Shown here: piece by piece, positions 26,162-35,157 of the stretch
How positions within the stretch are numbered: position 1 is the first letter of the stretch
How the letters are laid out: each line of letters opens with the position of its first letter
NCBI GenBank assembly: GCA_002482845.1
Contig: DLGT01000124.1
Span: forward strand, 31,994-95,993
Reading direction: 5' to 3'
From: Saprospiraceae bacterium UBA7687
GTDB taxonomy: Bacteria > Bacteroidota > Bacteroidia > Chitinophagales > Saprospiraceae
DNA: 64,000 nucleotides
Program-made: the position numbers and the translations under genes
Notes under the pieces: model-generated
Told to the model about the DNA's origin: nothing
Seen by the model: the letters and a program-made list of their open reading frames with translations, nothing else
Database searches by the model: none

Positions 26162-27406
26162 TTACTTTTTCTTAGCTTTTTTCTTGCCGTATCTTTTATT
26201 TGGTTCTGGAGTGAGTTCTATCAGGATTTGTTTTAGGTCCATGTTTTTGGTTGCCGTAAGGTCTGTGATTTCTTTGTAATCATCCTTGTCTAGTGAACGG
26301 ACTTTTACTTTTTTACCAATGTATTCTTCTACAGCTGTTAGAAGGCCGACTTCGTCTTTATCGCAGAATGAATAAGCAAATCCTTTTTTGGTACCACGAC
26401 CTGTACGGCCTACTCTGTGTACGTAGGCTTCAGGATGATCTGGTAAGTCATAATTGACTACAAAATCTACATCTGGTATGTCTATACCTCTTGCGCTGAC
26501 ATCTGTAGCGATCAGCATCATCGCTTCGCCACTTCTGAAAGCGTTGAGCGTTTCCATTCGATCTTGTTGTTCTTTGCCACCGTGCATAAATATTGATTTT
26601 ACACCGACTCTTTCCATCGCTTTTTGCACACGTTCGCATCTTACTTTGGTACGAACGAAAACTAATATTTTGCTATCAGGATTTTCATTGACCATACGTT
26701 CTAAGAAAAAACGTTTGTCATCCATATCAACAAATATGACAGAGTGATCTACGTTTTTTGATACAGGATCTTTGGGAGATACTTGTATTCTGATAGGATT
26801 CGGCGTGAGCGTGTAAGCTAGGTTTTTTATTTCATCATCAATCGTCGCTGAGAAGAATAATGTCTGTCTTTTGCGTGGTAAAAATCGTAGCAAATCCTTT
26901 ATATCCTTAATAAATCCACGCTCCAACATGTGATCTGCTTCATCCAATACGAGCAATTCTACACGATTAAGCTTAATAAATCCTTGACTTACAAGGTCAA
27001 ACATTCTACCAGGTGTAGTAATTAGGATGTCTATTCCCTTTTCTAGCTTGGCTATTTGTGGGCCTTGTTCTACACCACCAAAAACTGAAAACGAATTTAC
27101 CCTAGTATTTTTGGCAAGGGTCTGAAATACGCCATTTATTTGGATGGCAAGTTCACGAGTGGGTACCATGACGACACATTTGATGCCATCCTCACGTTTA
27201 GTATTTAGTTTGCTATGTAAAATATGGATGATAGGAATGGCAAAAGCAGCGGTTTTTCCAGTACCTGTCTGTGCGATTGCTAATAGATCTTCACCCCGTA
27301 GGATGTTGGGAATACATTTGTATTGAATATCAGTAGGTTTTTTAAAACCCAATTTCTCTAGGTTATGTTTGATTTCATCTACAAAATGATATTGGGAAAA
27401 ACGCAT
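26162..27406 (-). CDS. DEAD-box RNA helicase (RhlE-like)
   Basis: ATP-dependent RNA helicase of 414 residues. Q motif GFKKPTDIQ, Walker A AQTGTGKTAAF, motif II LVLDEADHML, motif III FFSATI, motif VI HRVGRTGRG, all intact. The basic tail (RYGKKKAKKK) is typical of RhlE-type proteins in Bacteroidota. It likely helps ribosome assembly or mRNA turnover in the cold. The ATG giving MRFSQYHF is preferred over a TTG two codons upstream. Confidence 0.92.
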   Translation of the reverse strand: MRFSQYHFVDEIKHNLEKLGFKKPTDIQYKCIPNILRGEDLLAIAQTGTGKTAAFAIPIIHILHSKLNTKREDGIKCVVMVPTRELAIQINGVFQTLAKNTRVNSFSVFGGVEQGPQIAKLEKGIDILITTPGRMFDLVSQGFIKLNRVELLVLDEADHMLERGFIKDIKDLLRFLPRKRQTLFFSATIDDEIKNLAYTLTPNPIRIQVSPKDPVSKNVDHSVIFVDMDDKRFFLERMVNENPDSKILVFVRTKVRCERVQKAMERVGVKSIFMHGGKEQQDRMETLNAFRSGEAMMLIATDVSARGIDIPDVDFVVNYDLPDHPEAYVHRVGRTGRGTKKGFAYSFCDKDEVGLLTAVEEYIGKKVKVRSLDKDDYKEITDLTATKNMDLKQILIELTPEPNKRYGKKKAKKK

Positions 27407-27467
27407 TGACAAAAGATATTAGGCCACAAAGGTAGCACAAAAATCAGGTTTTATATCAACTTCTTTA

Positions 27468-27497
27468 TTTTGGTCGATGCATTTAATTGGTATTTTG
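27468..27497 (+). promoter_or_regulatory. Bacteroidota-type promoter of the pentapeptide-repeat gene
   Basis: TTTTGG at 27468-27473, 17 bases, then TATTTTG at 27491-27497. Transcription near 27504 would exclude the first possible TTG start (27470) and supports the TTG at 27536. Confidence 0.5.
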
Positions 27498-27535
27498 TAC
27501 TTTTACATCTATTATGTACATTTAAATCGACGACA

Positions 27536-28111
27536 TTGAAACCAAGTTTAAATATTTCTGACCAATTATTTGAAGGTATCCAATACCACGAAACTGGCCT
27601 TCATTGCGGAGAATATGACCATTGTACATTCAAAGGTTGTATATTCAGCCAAGTAGATTTGTCATATTCGATCTTTACATCTTGCCGTTTTGAAAATTGT
27701 GACTTGAGCAATGCTAAAATAAATGGTACAGCATTTAGACAGGTTGTATTTAAAGAATGTAAGATGCTAGGTTTAAGGTTTGATTTGTGCAATACTTTTC
27801 TTTTGTCATTTGCTTTTGACCATTGTCTACTTAATTTTTCATCCTTCTATTTACTGAAAATAAAGAATACCCAATTCCGATCTTGCACCCTTCAAGAAGT
27901 AGATTTTTCAGAATGTGACCTTACCAAATCTTCATTTGCTGAGTCTGATTTATCTGGTGCTATTTTTGACCAAACCATTCTCGAACAAGCTGATTTTGCC
28001 ACTGCATACCACTTTAACATCATACCAGAAAACAACAAGATTCTAAAAGCTAAATTTTCAAAACAAAATATAGAAGGACTTTTGAGTCATTACAAGATTA
28101 TCATAGAATAG
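27536..28111 (+). CDS. Pentapeptide-repeat protein
   Basis: About 190 residues with repeated A(D/N)LSx-like units, e.g. CIFSQVDLSYSIF, CDLSNAKINGTAF, VDFSECDLTKSSF, SDLSGAIFDQTIL. These form a right-handed quadrilateral beta helix. In bacteria such proteins can mimic DNA and bind gyrase (Qnr/McbG-like), but many have unknown roles. The final residues FSKQNIEGLLSHYKI form the usual Qnr-like C-terminal helix that dimerises, so a Qnr-like fold is plausible. Start is uncertain (see the promoter at 27468-27497). Confidence 0.82.
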   Translation: MKPSLNISDQLFEGIQYHETGLHCGEYDHCTFKGCIFSQVDLSYSIFTSCRFENCDLSNAKINGTAFRQVVFKECKMLGLRFDLCNTFLLSFAFDHCLLNFSSFYLLKIKNTQFRSCTLQEVDFSECDLTKSSFAESDLSGAIFDQTILEQADFATAYHFNIIPENNKILKAKFSKQNIEGLLSHYKIIIE

Positions 28112-28120
28112 GGGAGAATT

Positions 28121-28166
28121 GTTTAAGGTCGAAGGTTTAATTGTTTAAGGTTTAACGTTTAAGGTG
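28121..28166 (+). repeat. Heptamer tract (GTTTAAG-like) after a stop codon
   Basis: Six near-copies of a 7-bp unit GTTTAAG (one extra T between units three and four), beginning 10 bp after the pentapeptide gene stop. Confidence 0.6.
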
Positions 28167-28217
28167 GCGTCAATGCCTGAATAACGTTGACTGTTTTAAA
28201 CTAATTTGTTTTAAATA

Positions 28218-28270
28218 TTGATAATCAACTGTTTATTTGCTTTTTACGCAGAAAAAAAGTTGATTATCAA
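28218..28270. repeat. 12-bp perfect inverted repeat (TTGATAATCAAC)
   Basis: TTGATAATCAAC at 28218-28229 and GTTGATTATCAA at 28259-28270, with a 29-nt AT-rich spacer. The core TGATAATCA is also inside the MITE-like elements at 38772, 44052 and 51682, so this may be a decayed relative. Confidence 0.55.
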
Positions 28271-28290
28271 ATATATGTTATTTGGAATAG

Positions 28291-28334
28291 TTGAATCTCA
28301 ATCTTAACCTTAGTCTTAATCTTAACCTTATCCT
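28291..28334 (-). repeat. Degenerate hexamer tract (TTAAGA-like) after the SQR-like gene
   Basis: Imperfect 6-bp units (TTAAGG, TTAAGA, CTAAGG, TTGAGA on the minus strand) starting immediately after the stop codon of the SQR-like gene. It shares a stretch GGTTAAGATTAAGACTAA with the tract at 20844-20895. Confidence 0.6.
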
Positions 28335-29597
28335 TTACACCTCCACACCTTTCATCAATTTATTCCAATATAAGTAGGGAAGACCGTATTTCTTTAACAT
28401 CCAAAGTCTCCAATCTTCTTTCGAGCTATCAAAAATAAGCATTTGTTTTAGTTTCGGATCTGGCGTAAATTCATTTTTGTAATTGAACTCAGCTAGCACC
28501 ATTTTGCCATAACCTGTTACTAAAGGACAAGAAGAGTACCCTTCATAAATTTTTGTACTTAACACATTTGTTTTGATGAGCTGTAATATATTGGCTATCA
28601 CCACGGGCACTTGTTTGCGGATAGCGGCACCTGTCTTTGCTGTAGGAAGGGCAGCTACATCACCCAAGCCAAAGATATTTGGATATTTGACATGTTGCAA
28701 GGTATTGATATTGACATCTAGCCAACCTGCTGCATTTACTAGATCTGATTCTCGTATAAATTTAGGTGCTGCCTGTGGTGGTGCAATATGCAACATATCA
28801 TAATGCATGGTGATTTCGTCAGGGGCAGCGGAAGTATCTGTGGTTCCGTTATCATTTACAACGCACAAGTTTTCTTTAGGACCGATATGTTTAAAAGTTA
28901 TTTTTTGATTAGGTCCGTCTATTTTTATGGGTGCGTAAAAGGGTTTGAAGTCGATATTGTATCTCTGAACGACTTTCATAAGCGTATCAGCAATTGGTTT
29001 GACACCAAAAATAACAGAACCAGGTGTTGCGAAAGTCACTTTTGTTCTCGCTCCCACGTTGTGCATTTTAAAGTAGTCTGCTGCAAGATAAGCTATTTTC
29101 TGAGGTGCTCCTCCACATTTTATTGGCGTAGTAGGTTGTGTGAAGACAGCGTGTCCACCTTTGAAATTTCTAATGACATCCCATGTATGTTCAGGATCAG
29201 TATAATTACTGCATACTACACCATGACCAAGTGCTTCAGTAAGTCCTTCTATCAAAGAAGTATCCATCACCAAGCCAGATGAAACTACCAAAAAGTCGTA
29301 AGGAATATCGCCATTCTTAGCAGTAGAAACTATGTTTTGATCAGCTTTGAAACCTGTGGCAAAATCTTTGATCCATGTTACATTTTTTGGTGTCATGTCT
29401 GCCATTGGTTTGGATGTTTTTTTGATATCATATGCGCCTGCACCTACTGGTGTCCAAGCAGGATGGTACCAATGCGTATCAGAAGGTTCGATCAATGTTA
29501 TATCTACAGGCGCTTTTAATTTCATGAGTCGTGCTGATAGCATAATGCCACCTGTACCACCACCTATTATGAGGATTTTTGTTTTTCTGTTGCTCAT
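28335..29597 (-). CDS. Sulfide:quinone oxidoreductase-like flavoprotein
   Basis: FAD-dependent protein of the SQR/NDH-2 superfamily, 420 residues. The FAD motif GGGTGGIMLSARL is at residue 11, a second nucleotide motif near 190, and FGLGDVAALPTAKTGAA closes the FAD site. Cysteines in VVCSNY, IKCGGAPQK and SSCPLVTGYGK occupy SQR-like positions, supporting oxidation of sulfide (or a similar thiol) with electrons passed to quinone at the membrane. The C-terminus KKYGLPYLYWNKLMKG is amphipathic, as expected for membrane binding. Not next to other sulfur genes. Confidence 0.82.
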   Translation of the reverse strand: MSNRKTKILIIGGGTGGIMLSARLMKLKAPVDITLIEPSDTHWYHPAWTPVGAGAYDIKKTSKPMADMTPKNVTWIKDFATGFKADQNIVSTAKNGDIPYDFLVVSSGLVMDTSLIEGLTEALGHGVVCSNYTDPEHTWDVIRNFKGGHAVFTQPTTPIKCGGAPQKIAYLAADYFKMHNVGARTKVTFATPGSVIFGVKPIADTLMKVVQRYNIDFKPFYAPIKIDGPNQKITFKHIGPKENLCVVNDNGTTDTSAAPDEITMHYDMLHIAPPQAAPKFIRESDLVNAAGWLDVNINTLQHVKYPNIFGLGDVAALPTAKTGAAIRKQVPVVIANILQLIKTNVLSTKIYEGYSSCPLVTGYGKMVLAEFNYKNEFTPDPKLKQMLIFDSSKEDWRLWMLKKYGLPYLYWNKLMKGVEV

Positions 29598-30242
29598 CTT
29601 TGCTGTGATTTTAATGATTATGAGACAAACTTACAAGTGTGCAGAGATAAAGATTGTAACATTTGTTACAGTTGGTATATTTTCTTATAAATCCATCAAT
29701 TTACAGAATAAAATATAGTGATATTAAATGATTGTGAAATATTGGTGATGTGATTTTGTTTTAGGGTTGAAAGAGAAGTTCTTTGAATTTACCATACAAT
29801 AATGATGGAATAATCATGGATATTATATGGAGTTCCTATGGAGTTCCTACTTAGTTCCATCGGGTCAACGTCGGGGGAAGGTCGGGAGAAGGTCGGGGGA
29901 AGGTCGGGAGAACATATCTTATCCAGAAGTAAAAAATGTTGTTTTTAAGTTTTTTATTGCTTGGTTTTGATGCTCCCAAAATAGTAACCAAATATTTTTC
30001 AAGGTACATTTTTTCCATCAGATGAAGCACTTATTTTTGCTTTATTTTTTTAAAAAAATATGGTCTAATTTATGGGATAATTTATTGTCAAACTCGAAAA
30101 AAAGTCAATATTTTAAAAAGTTAAAGGATAAGATTGATTTGTTCTGATGAAATTGTAAAGAAATAATATCTCAACCTTAACATCAACAAAAATGTAGGGC
30201 AAACAATTATCAATCCGTTCTATTTCTAACAAGCTTGACCTT
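29598..30242. other. 645-bp intergenic region, AT-rich apart from a GC-rich repeat tract
   Basis: No gene seen on either strand. It holds the promoter side of the SQR-like gene, the 11-bp repeat tract (29829-29913) and about 330 bp of AT-rich DNA before the secreted PKD protein. Confidence 0.5.
29829..29913 (+). repeat. Two neighbouring 11-bp tandem repeat tracts, G-rich
   Basis: Three 11-bp units of the type GGAGTTCCTAT (29829-29861), then 8 bp, then four 11-bp units of the type GTCGGGRGAAG (29870-29913). The second tract alternates GGGGG and GGGAG exactly. The whole stands out against the AT-rich surroundings. Confidence 0.85.
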
Positions 30243-33200
30243 ATGAAATTTTTTAACACCTTATTATTATATTGGGTTTTTGGGGTAGTGTATCTACATG
30301 GACAGTGCACATACTTGGCATATGATGCATTTGATTATAATACTGGCGTGACACTCAATGGTTTGTCAGGTGGTACAGGTTGGGCGCTTCCTTGGGATGT
30401 TCAGAATGCACATACTCCTTTGCCTGGTTACCAAACCAATGCAGGATCTCTCGCCTTTAATGGCTTACAGACTTTAGGTATCCATGGAAGTGGTGGTAGA
30501 GATTATGTCACAACAGGTAGGAGACTAAATACATCAGAAAATGGACCTTTCAGTGATTACGTGGCGCAATATAGTGAAGGCATTGGAACAGAGACGGGAG
30601 ACACTCTTTGGGTTAGTTTTTTACTTCGCAAAGATCAGGATAATGGACAGTCGGTAAGTGTAGATTTACATAATGATAATATTGCTTGGTGTTCGGGCTG
30701 CACTACTCAGAAAATTGGTGTGGGTTATTATGGCGCTTCATCAGATGTGGGTGGTGAACGTAGATGGTCCTTAAATCTTAATAATACCATTTATCCATCT
30801 TCTTTAGAATTAGTGGCTGGTACTACGGCCTTTATAGTGCTTAGAATTATTTTTACACCTGGAGACACGGATGTGGATCTTTATATAAATCCTGCTTCAC
30901 TGGGTGTGGCAGGTCCGCCTTCACCTACTTTTTCGCAAAGTACAGGCATTGGTAATATCATCAGAAGTGCATCTATTTACCTTGGAGATGGTCATTCTAA
31001 TGGTTCTATAGATGAAATACGTTTTGCAAGTAGTTACTCATGCGTAGCACCTGACAATACGGTTACCGTTAATCTCCCGCCTATTGCATCTTTTACAAAA
31101 ACACCGGATGTCGGTCAAGCTCCACTGATGGTAACTTTTGATGGAAGTGGGTCCTATGATCCTGAAAACCAAACATTGACCTATAATTGGAATTTTGGAG
31201 ATGGCTCGCCAACACAAACTGGTGCCATGGCAAGTCATACATATACTGCATTGGGTAATTTGGATGTTTCACTTACAGTTACCGATGATTTAGGATTACA
31301 ACATACTACATATCAAACGATAACTGTGATGGATGAAAATAATACTTTCCCGTGTCAAACAACGATTACTTGTCTGCAAATGGCATCTTGTAGCAGTGAC
31401 ATTGGTCGTATCAGGGTAAATACCAGCAATACCACTTTTGCACTTCATAATAGCTTGGACGAAACACTACCTTTGGTAGGTGGAAACCAATATCATGATT
31501 TGGCTCCTGGGTCATACACCCTTTATGTTGCAGGAAATAGTAATGTTTGTCGAGATACCATACAACTTCATATCAAACGAGATAGTAGTACTTGTTCTGG
31601 ATGGATGCCTGCTACCTGCGCTATGGATATAGGTACAAATATGTCAGGGTTTAATGACTGGAGTGTAGAACGACCTATGAAAAACCTTTTCAAACATATT
31701 AGAAATGAAATATTGACTTTTTCAAATACAGTTCAATGTTGGGATTGCCAAGTCGCCAATCAGTTGACCCTTGATGCAAGTGGATACCCGATAGGTTTGC
31801 CACAAAATACAACCGTGGGATCGACCATGGTCAGATATATTCTCTCATCAGATGGTGGCAATCTTAGACAAGACTCTATGTATGTATTACTTTATGATGG
31901 TGAAGGTATTGTCACTATGAATGGAGGAGTGAATCAAATTTCGTCCACGCCTGGAAGGATCCAATTTAGTCCTACAAATAATGGTAACATATGGATCCAT
32001 ATCCTAGAGTCCAATGTGTCCAATCACGCCAGAAACTTTAGATTGTTAAGGATTCAAGATGAAAATGCTGATTTGTCCACGGATGCTTTTTACGAAGTGT
32101 TTTTGGATAAAATTGCCCCATTTTCTGCGTTACGATTTATGGATTGGGGATCTACCAATAGTAGTCCAAATATCGAATGGTCTGATCGAGGACTCACTTC
32201 TTATTTTACTTATGCAGGTGCCCAAGGTGTGCCATATGAAACTATGATTGAGCTTGCAAACCAATTAGAAAAGGATGTTTGGATATGTGTGCCGCATCAA
32301 GCGAATGATGATTATATTATACAGATGGCTACGCTTTTTAGGGATAACCTGAATGGCAACTCAAGAATATTTCTTGAATATTCTAATGAAGTGTGGAATT
32401 GGATATTTTCGCAAGCACATTATAATAATAACAATCGACCATCAAATCTATCCTATGGGAGAGCAATGGCAGAAAGAGCAAAAAATGTATTTCGTATCTG
32501 GCATGAAGTATTTGGTTATGAACGCTGTCGAGTCAAAAGAGTACTCGGTATCCAAGCTGGTTTCACAGGTCTAAATGAACAAATTCTTGGACAATTGTCT
32601 GCGGATGATTGGGATTATGGATCGCCAACGCATTATTTTGGATTAGATCATGAAAGCACAGGGAATCCTGTTCTAGGTCCTTCTAGTACAGTACAAGATA
32701 TTATGTTGAATGCCCAAAACTCATGGAATAATTTCAAGTCTTTGGTCAAAGCAGATTACAACAATATACATATTTATGGCAAAGAAATCATAACATATGA
32801 AGGTGGTCAACATTTTGTAGGTAATGTCTTTGGAAATCCTTATTCATATCAAGGTGCGATGTGGGAAGCACAAAATAGTGATGAGATGTACGATATGTAT
32901 GATATGATGCATGATACGATCAGAAGTTGGGGCTGCAGGATGGCTACAAATTTTAGCTTATCATCCGTGCAAGAAAGTGTTTATGGTTCATGGGGCGTAC
33001 TCGATGATATTGACATCCAAGGACCATATAGCACGACAGCCAAAAAATATCAAGCACTGCTTGACAATTTACCAAATGAAGATTGTAAAAATATCAACAC
33101 TTGGCTTGGGACAGAAGATCATCTGTGGAGTAATATTTGCAATTGGGATAAAAGCAGGTTGCCAAATTTCAATACCAAAGTAGAGATTCCATCTAATACA

Positions 33201-33308
33201 CCTTTTTATCCGATGGTTGATATGAATGGATTTGCTAAAAGTGTTCATGTAGCTACCAATACTTTGCTTACTATTTTAACAGGATTTCAATTACAAGTAG
33301 TGGAGTAG
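30243..33308 (+). CDS. Large secreted PKD protein with clan GH-A-like glycosidase domain
   Basis: 1021 residues with signal peptide (TLLLYWVFGVVYLHGQ). The N-terminal third is lectin-like (LamG-type, residues about 25-260). A PKD domain follows (FDGSGSYDPENQTLTYNWNF region, about 290-365), then a Cys-rich linker. The rest looks like a TIM-barrel glycosidase: FLEYSNEVWNW near 710 places an Asn-Glu pair as in clan GH-A acid/base, and ITYEGGQHF near 850 could hold the nucleophile. The end (WLGTEDHLWSNICNW) is a short repeat domain common in secreted Bacteroidota proteins. No type IX sorting domain seen. A polysaccharide substrate is inferred. Confidence 0.7.
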   Translation: MKFFNTLLLYWVFGVVYLHGQCTYLAYDAFDYNTGVTLNGLSGGTGWALPWDVQNAHTPLPGYQTNAGSLAFNGLQTLGIHGSGGRDYVTTGRRLNTSENGPFSDYVAQYSEGIGTETGDTLWVSFLLRKDQDNGQSVSVDLHNDNIAWCSGCTTQKIGVGYYGASSDVGGERRWSLNLNNTIYPSSLELVAGTTAFIVLRIIFTPGDTDVDLYINPASLGVAGPPSPTFSQSTGIGNIIRSASIYLGDGHSNGSIDEIRFASSYSCVAPDNTVTVNLPPIASFTKTPDVGQAPLMVTFDGSGSYDPENQTLTYNWNFGDGSPTQTGAMASHTYTALGNLDVSLTVTDDLGLQHTTYQTITVMDENNTFPCQTTITCLQMASCSSDIGRIRVNTSNTTFALHNSLDETLPLVGGNQYHDLAPGSYTLYVAGNSNVCRDTIQLHIKRDSSTCSGWMPATCAMDIGTNMSGFNDWSVERPMKNLFKHIRNEILTFSNTVQCWDCQVANQLTLDASGYPIGLPQNTTVGSTMVRYILSSDGGNLRQDSMYVLLYDGEGIVTMNGGVNQISSTPGRIQFSPTNNGNIWIHILESNVSNHARNFRLLRIQDENADLSTDAFYEVFLDKIAPFSALRFMDWGSTNSSPNIEWSDRGLTSYFTYAGAQGVPYETMIELANQLEKDVWICVPHQANDDYIIQMATLFRDNLNGNSRIFLEYSNEVWNWIFSQAHYNNNNRPSNLSYGRAMAERAKNVFRIWHEVFGYERCRVKRVLGIQAGFTGLNEQILGQLSADDWDYGSPTHYFGLDHESTGNPVLGPSSTVQDIMLNAQNSWNNFKSLVKADYNNIHIYGKEIITYEGGQHFVGNVFGNPYSYQGAMWEAQNSDEMYDMYDMMHDTIRSWGCRMATNFSLSSVQESVYGSWGVLDDIDIQGPYSTTAKKYQALLDNLPNEDCKNINTWLGTEDHLWSNICNWDKSRLPNFNTKVEIPSNTPFYPMVDMNGFAKSVHVATNTLLTILTGFQLQVVE

Positions 33309-33440
33309 GGTAGAAAACGTATATGCTTTTTAAAAGTATAGATTGGTCGCTAAAACGTCTCAAAAAGTAATTTTTTCTACGAAAAATATCTTCAAATGAT
33401 CAGAGTCAGTTATCTTTGACATGATTATAAGTAAAATGAT

Positions 33441-33803
33441 ATGGAAAAACGTAAATGTTTGGAATGTGGAGATCCTTTTGATGGTAGACAAGACAAAAAG
33501 TTCTGTAGCGATCAATGTCGTACTACCCATTTTAACAAACAAAATACTGATCAGAACAAATTTATGCGCAATATCAATAACATTTTGCGTAAAAACCGTC
33601 GCATACTCGAAGCACTTAATCCTACTGGCAAAGCTACTGTAACGAAAACAGCGCTCTTGGATGAAGGATTCAAATTTGCTTACTTTACGAATGAATACAA
33701 GACTAAAACGGGTAAAGTTTACCGATTTTGTTACGAACATGGATACTTACAACTCGAAAACAACCTTTTTGCTTTGGTATTCAGAAAAGAATACGTAGAT
33801 TGA
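33441..33803 (+). CDS. Small Cys4 zinc-finger protein, unknown
   Basis: 120 residues. An N-terminal treble-clef-like zinc finger (CLECGDPFDGRQDKKFCSDQC) is followed by a basic helical part (NNILRKNRRILEAL) and a C-terminal segment FAYFTNEYKTKTGKVYRFC. Possibly nucleic-acid binding. I recall this short architecture in other Bacteroidota but know no function. A TATCTTTG promoter motif lies just upstream (about 33412-33419). The K+ channel gene starts 14 bp downstream, so they may share a transcript. Confidence 0.72.
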   Translation: MEKRKCLECGDPFDGRQDKKFCSDQCRTTHFNKQNTDQNKFMRNINNILRKNRRILEALNPTGKATVTKTALLDEGFKFAYFTNEYKTKTGKVYRFCYEHGYLQLENNLFALVFRKEYVD

Positions 33804-33817
33804 GTAAAAATAACATC

Positions 33818-34672
33818 ATGAAGGATTTGTTTGATAAAAAAGTATTAAAGACAAAACCAGAAAATTTTTCTCCAATAAGGGAAAAGTTACATGAGATTAT
33901 TTTTGAGGCAGAGACACGGGAAGGCAAACTCTTTGACGTAGTGCTTTTAGTCATGATATTTTTGAGTATCATTGCTTTAATGTTGGAATCTGTTCCTGAA
34001 TATTATGCGTCTTACCAGTATACTTTTCTTACTTTAGAGTGGATTTTTACTATCTTCTTTACCATTGAGTTTTTGCTTAGATTGTATTGTGTTTATAGTC
34101 CCAAAAGGTATATACTCAGTTTTTTTGGAATTGTAGATTTATTGTCTCTTTTGCCTAGTTATCTCACTTATTTTGTGCCAGGGTTACATTCTTTGATGAT
34201 TATCAGAGGTCTTAGATTATTACGTGTATTCAGGATTTTTAAATTAGAAGGCTTTATAGATCAAGGAAATATAATAGTTAGAGCACTAAATCAAAGTAGG
34301 AATAAAATCATCATTTTTTCTTCCACCATATTGATTCTAGTATCGATTTTTGGGTCTTTGATGTATCTTATTGAACATAATGTCAATTCCAATTTTGATA
34401 GCATACCGCGGAGCATTTATTGGTCTATCGTGACTATTACAACTGTGGGATACGGAGATATTTCTCCCACCACTTCTTTAGGGCAGTTTGTAGCAAGTAT
34501 TATTATGTTGCTCGGCTATGTGATTATTGCCATTCCAACAGGTATCGTAACTTCTGCCATCATCATGGATAATAACAAGGATGATATGAATACCATCACC
34601 TGTCCTAACTGTGCTAAGGAAGGCCACGATACCAAAGCAATTTATTGTGATAGATGCGGTCATACTTTATAA
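33818..34672 (+). CDS. Voltage-gated-type potassium channel with C-terminal zinc ribbon
   Basis: A six-TM ion channel of 284 residues (Kch/KvAP-like). S1-S4 run from VVLLVMIFLSIIALM to the S4-like MIIRGLRLLRVFRIFKL with its Arg ladder; the selectivity filter TTVGYGD lies near residue 210. After S6 comes a short double-cysteine zinc ribbon (CPNCAKEGHDTKAIYCDRCG). This tail is not part of the usual channel and may regulate it by metal or redox. The ATG at 33818 is favoured over an upstream TTG inside the preceding gene. Confidence 0.88.
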   Translation: MKDLFDKKVLKTKPENFSPIREKLHEIIFEAETREGKLFDVVLLVMIFLSIIALMLESVPEYYASYQYTFLTLEWIFTIFFTIEFLLRLYCVYSPKRYILSFFGIVDLLSLLPSYLTYFVPGLHSLMIIRGLRLLRVFRIFKLEGFIDQGNIIVRALNQSRNKIIIFSSTILILVSIFGSLMYLIEHNVNSNFDSIPRSIYWSIVTITTVGYGDISPTTSLGQFVASIIMLLGYVIIAIPTGIVTSAIIMDNNKDDMNTITCPNCAKEGHDTKAIYCDRCGHTL

Positions 34673-34706
34673 TATTATACTTCACATCCAAATTTGACAT
34701 TAATGA

Positions 34707-34877
34707 CGAATAAAACAAATTCAATCAGATGAAAATATTCAATTAATTACGGTAAGAACTTCACAATTGGTTTATAAATTTTATGAGAAACATCATTTTT
34801 TACTACAAGAAGTGGTTAAGGATTATTGGGCAGATGGCTATGACTTGTATCTAATTTCTTATGAATTGGGAAGATAA
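34707..34877 (+). pseudogene. C-terminal remnant of a GNAT acetyltransferase
   Basis: An open frame without a start codon, 56 residues from a TGA at 34704 to TAA at 34875. It reads TVRTSQLVYKFYEKHHF, LLQEVVKDYWADGYDLYLIS and YELGR, close to the C-terminal end of a GNAT enzyme (the FYE-GF and YW--GYDLYL pattern). The rest of the domain is missing upstream, where the channel gene ends. The 280 bp that follow hold no gene; a TATCTTTG-type promoter motif lies near 35020. Confidence 0.5.
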
Positions 34878-35157
34878 ACTAAATTCTTCATCCAATTTTA
34901 TATCTATACACGTATATATTCAAAATCTTTTTATTGATCCATTCATTTACAATTCCCATTCAATCCTATTTTATCCCTGTTCAGTAGGTATGGGCATGGT
35001 GATCATAATAATATCTTATATCTTTGGGTTGTAATTGGAAATATAAAAGTTGTTATTTGGTCATTCAAGTTGTAATCTTTAGAAAATCTTACTGAAAAAA
35101 TGTAGGACCTAATGATGGAGTTGTAACCAAAAACGGATTTAAAATAAAAGTAGTAAG

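Noticed and set aside
28788..29519. Plus-strand frames opposite the SQR-like gene
   Set aside because: They are antisense shadows of a clear flavoprotein gene and have biased Cys/Ser/Phe content.
29829..29913. CRISPR or phage attachment site
   Set aside because: Simple 11-bp tandem units without spacers; no integrase nearby.
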